Assembly (NCBI GenBank): GCA_937995735.1
Contig: CALKIZ010000065.1
Span: forward strand, 1-64,000
Origin: an uncultured Neomegalonema sp.
GTDB lineage: Bacteria; Pseudomonadota; Alphaproteobacteria; Rhodobacterales; Rhodobacteraceae
DNA length: 64,000 nt
Reading direction: 5' to 3'
Below the pieces are notes generated by a model. That model made no database searches. It saw only the letters and a list, made by a program, of their open reading frames with translations, and was not told the origin of the DNA. Within the stretch, counting starts at the first letter, position 1; each line of letters opens with the position of its first letter. The position numbers and the translations under genes were made by a program. Shown here in pieces: positions 63,917-64,000 of this stretch.

Positions 63917-64000
63917 TCCCATGGAGTCATACCGCAGAATTGTATCCGCTACCCGTTTTTTACTAGGCGACTTGGCGGTTAAGGTTTGCGATACGGTGAG

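Overview
The window is a stretch of a chromosome from an alphaproteobacterium of moderate GC (about half, judged by eye). Evidence: an IscR-led suf operon with an Irr/ICE-type palindrome in its promoter, a SAM-II riboswitch ahead of metZ, ThyX in the thymidylate synthase role, a PAS_5 protein, a DUF1194 protein, stand-alone MnmD, and REP-like GGACTTGATCC palindromes. The genus cannot be named from sequence alone. There is no rRNA, CRISPR array, prophage, transposase or integrase; one tRNA gene is present.

Layout. 1-7.5 kb: mixed metabolic and secreted proteins (exported MsrB, an enolase-superfamily enzyme, a PLP sulfur enzyme, an unknown cargo gene between 41-bp direct repeats, a lysine-rich secreted protein, an AhpD-like protein, an EamA transporter, a PAS_5 protein). 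7.7-12.5 kb: an RND efflux adaptor and pump. 12.5-15 kb: crotonase-fold protein, aldo/keto reductase, alpha/beta hydrolase. 15-24.4 kb: iscR, an IscS-like cysteine desulfurase, sufB, a block of small unknown genes including a Uma2-family gene, then sufC, sufD, a Yip1-like gene and sufS. 24.4-27.8 kb: TAXI-type TRAP transporter. 27.9-29.2 kb: rpsF-rpsR-rplI. 29.8-33.5 kb: ahcY, metK and adenosine kinase, the SAH/SAM recycling set. 33.8-37.4 kb: tig, clpP, clpX, with tRNA-Leu(UAG) upstream. 38-43.8 kb: DUF1194 protein, glyoxalase, a His-rich membrane protein, thyX, an SPFH protein, mnmD and mmcQ. 43.8-46.3 kb: a PhzS-like flavin monooxygenase divergent from an enamidase-family amidohydrolase. 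46.3-57.1 kb: ssb, a YbaY-like lipoprotein, bactofilin, peroxiredoxin, a giant AsmA-like protein, an aminotransferase, two receiver-only response regulators and tyrS. 57.2-58.3 kb: a cargo island with a frameshifted DUF1629-like gene. 58.4-63.9 kb: anmK, SAM-II-controlled metZ, folD, mmsB and a fatty acid desaturase.

Themes. Sulfur and one-carbon metabolism recurs: Fe-S assembly, methionine synthesis (metZ), SAM synthesis and recycling (metK, ahcY, adenosine kinase), methionine repair (msrB) and folate (folD). Housekeeping order is conserved, but accessory genes have been dropped in at three places.

Most unusual signal. At three unrelated loci (3.8-4.7 kb, 19.1-19.8 kb, 57.2-58.5 kb) a truncated copy of a gene's 5' end lies just upstream of accessory cargo, and the intact gene lies just downstream. 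The cargo differs each time: an HNH-like unknown, a Uma2 nuclease-fold protein, and a DUF1629-like gene with a partner. No recombinase is nearby. The arrangement fits cargo imported together with its downstream gene by homology on one side and illegitimate joining on the other, or an undescribed cassette insertion process.
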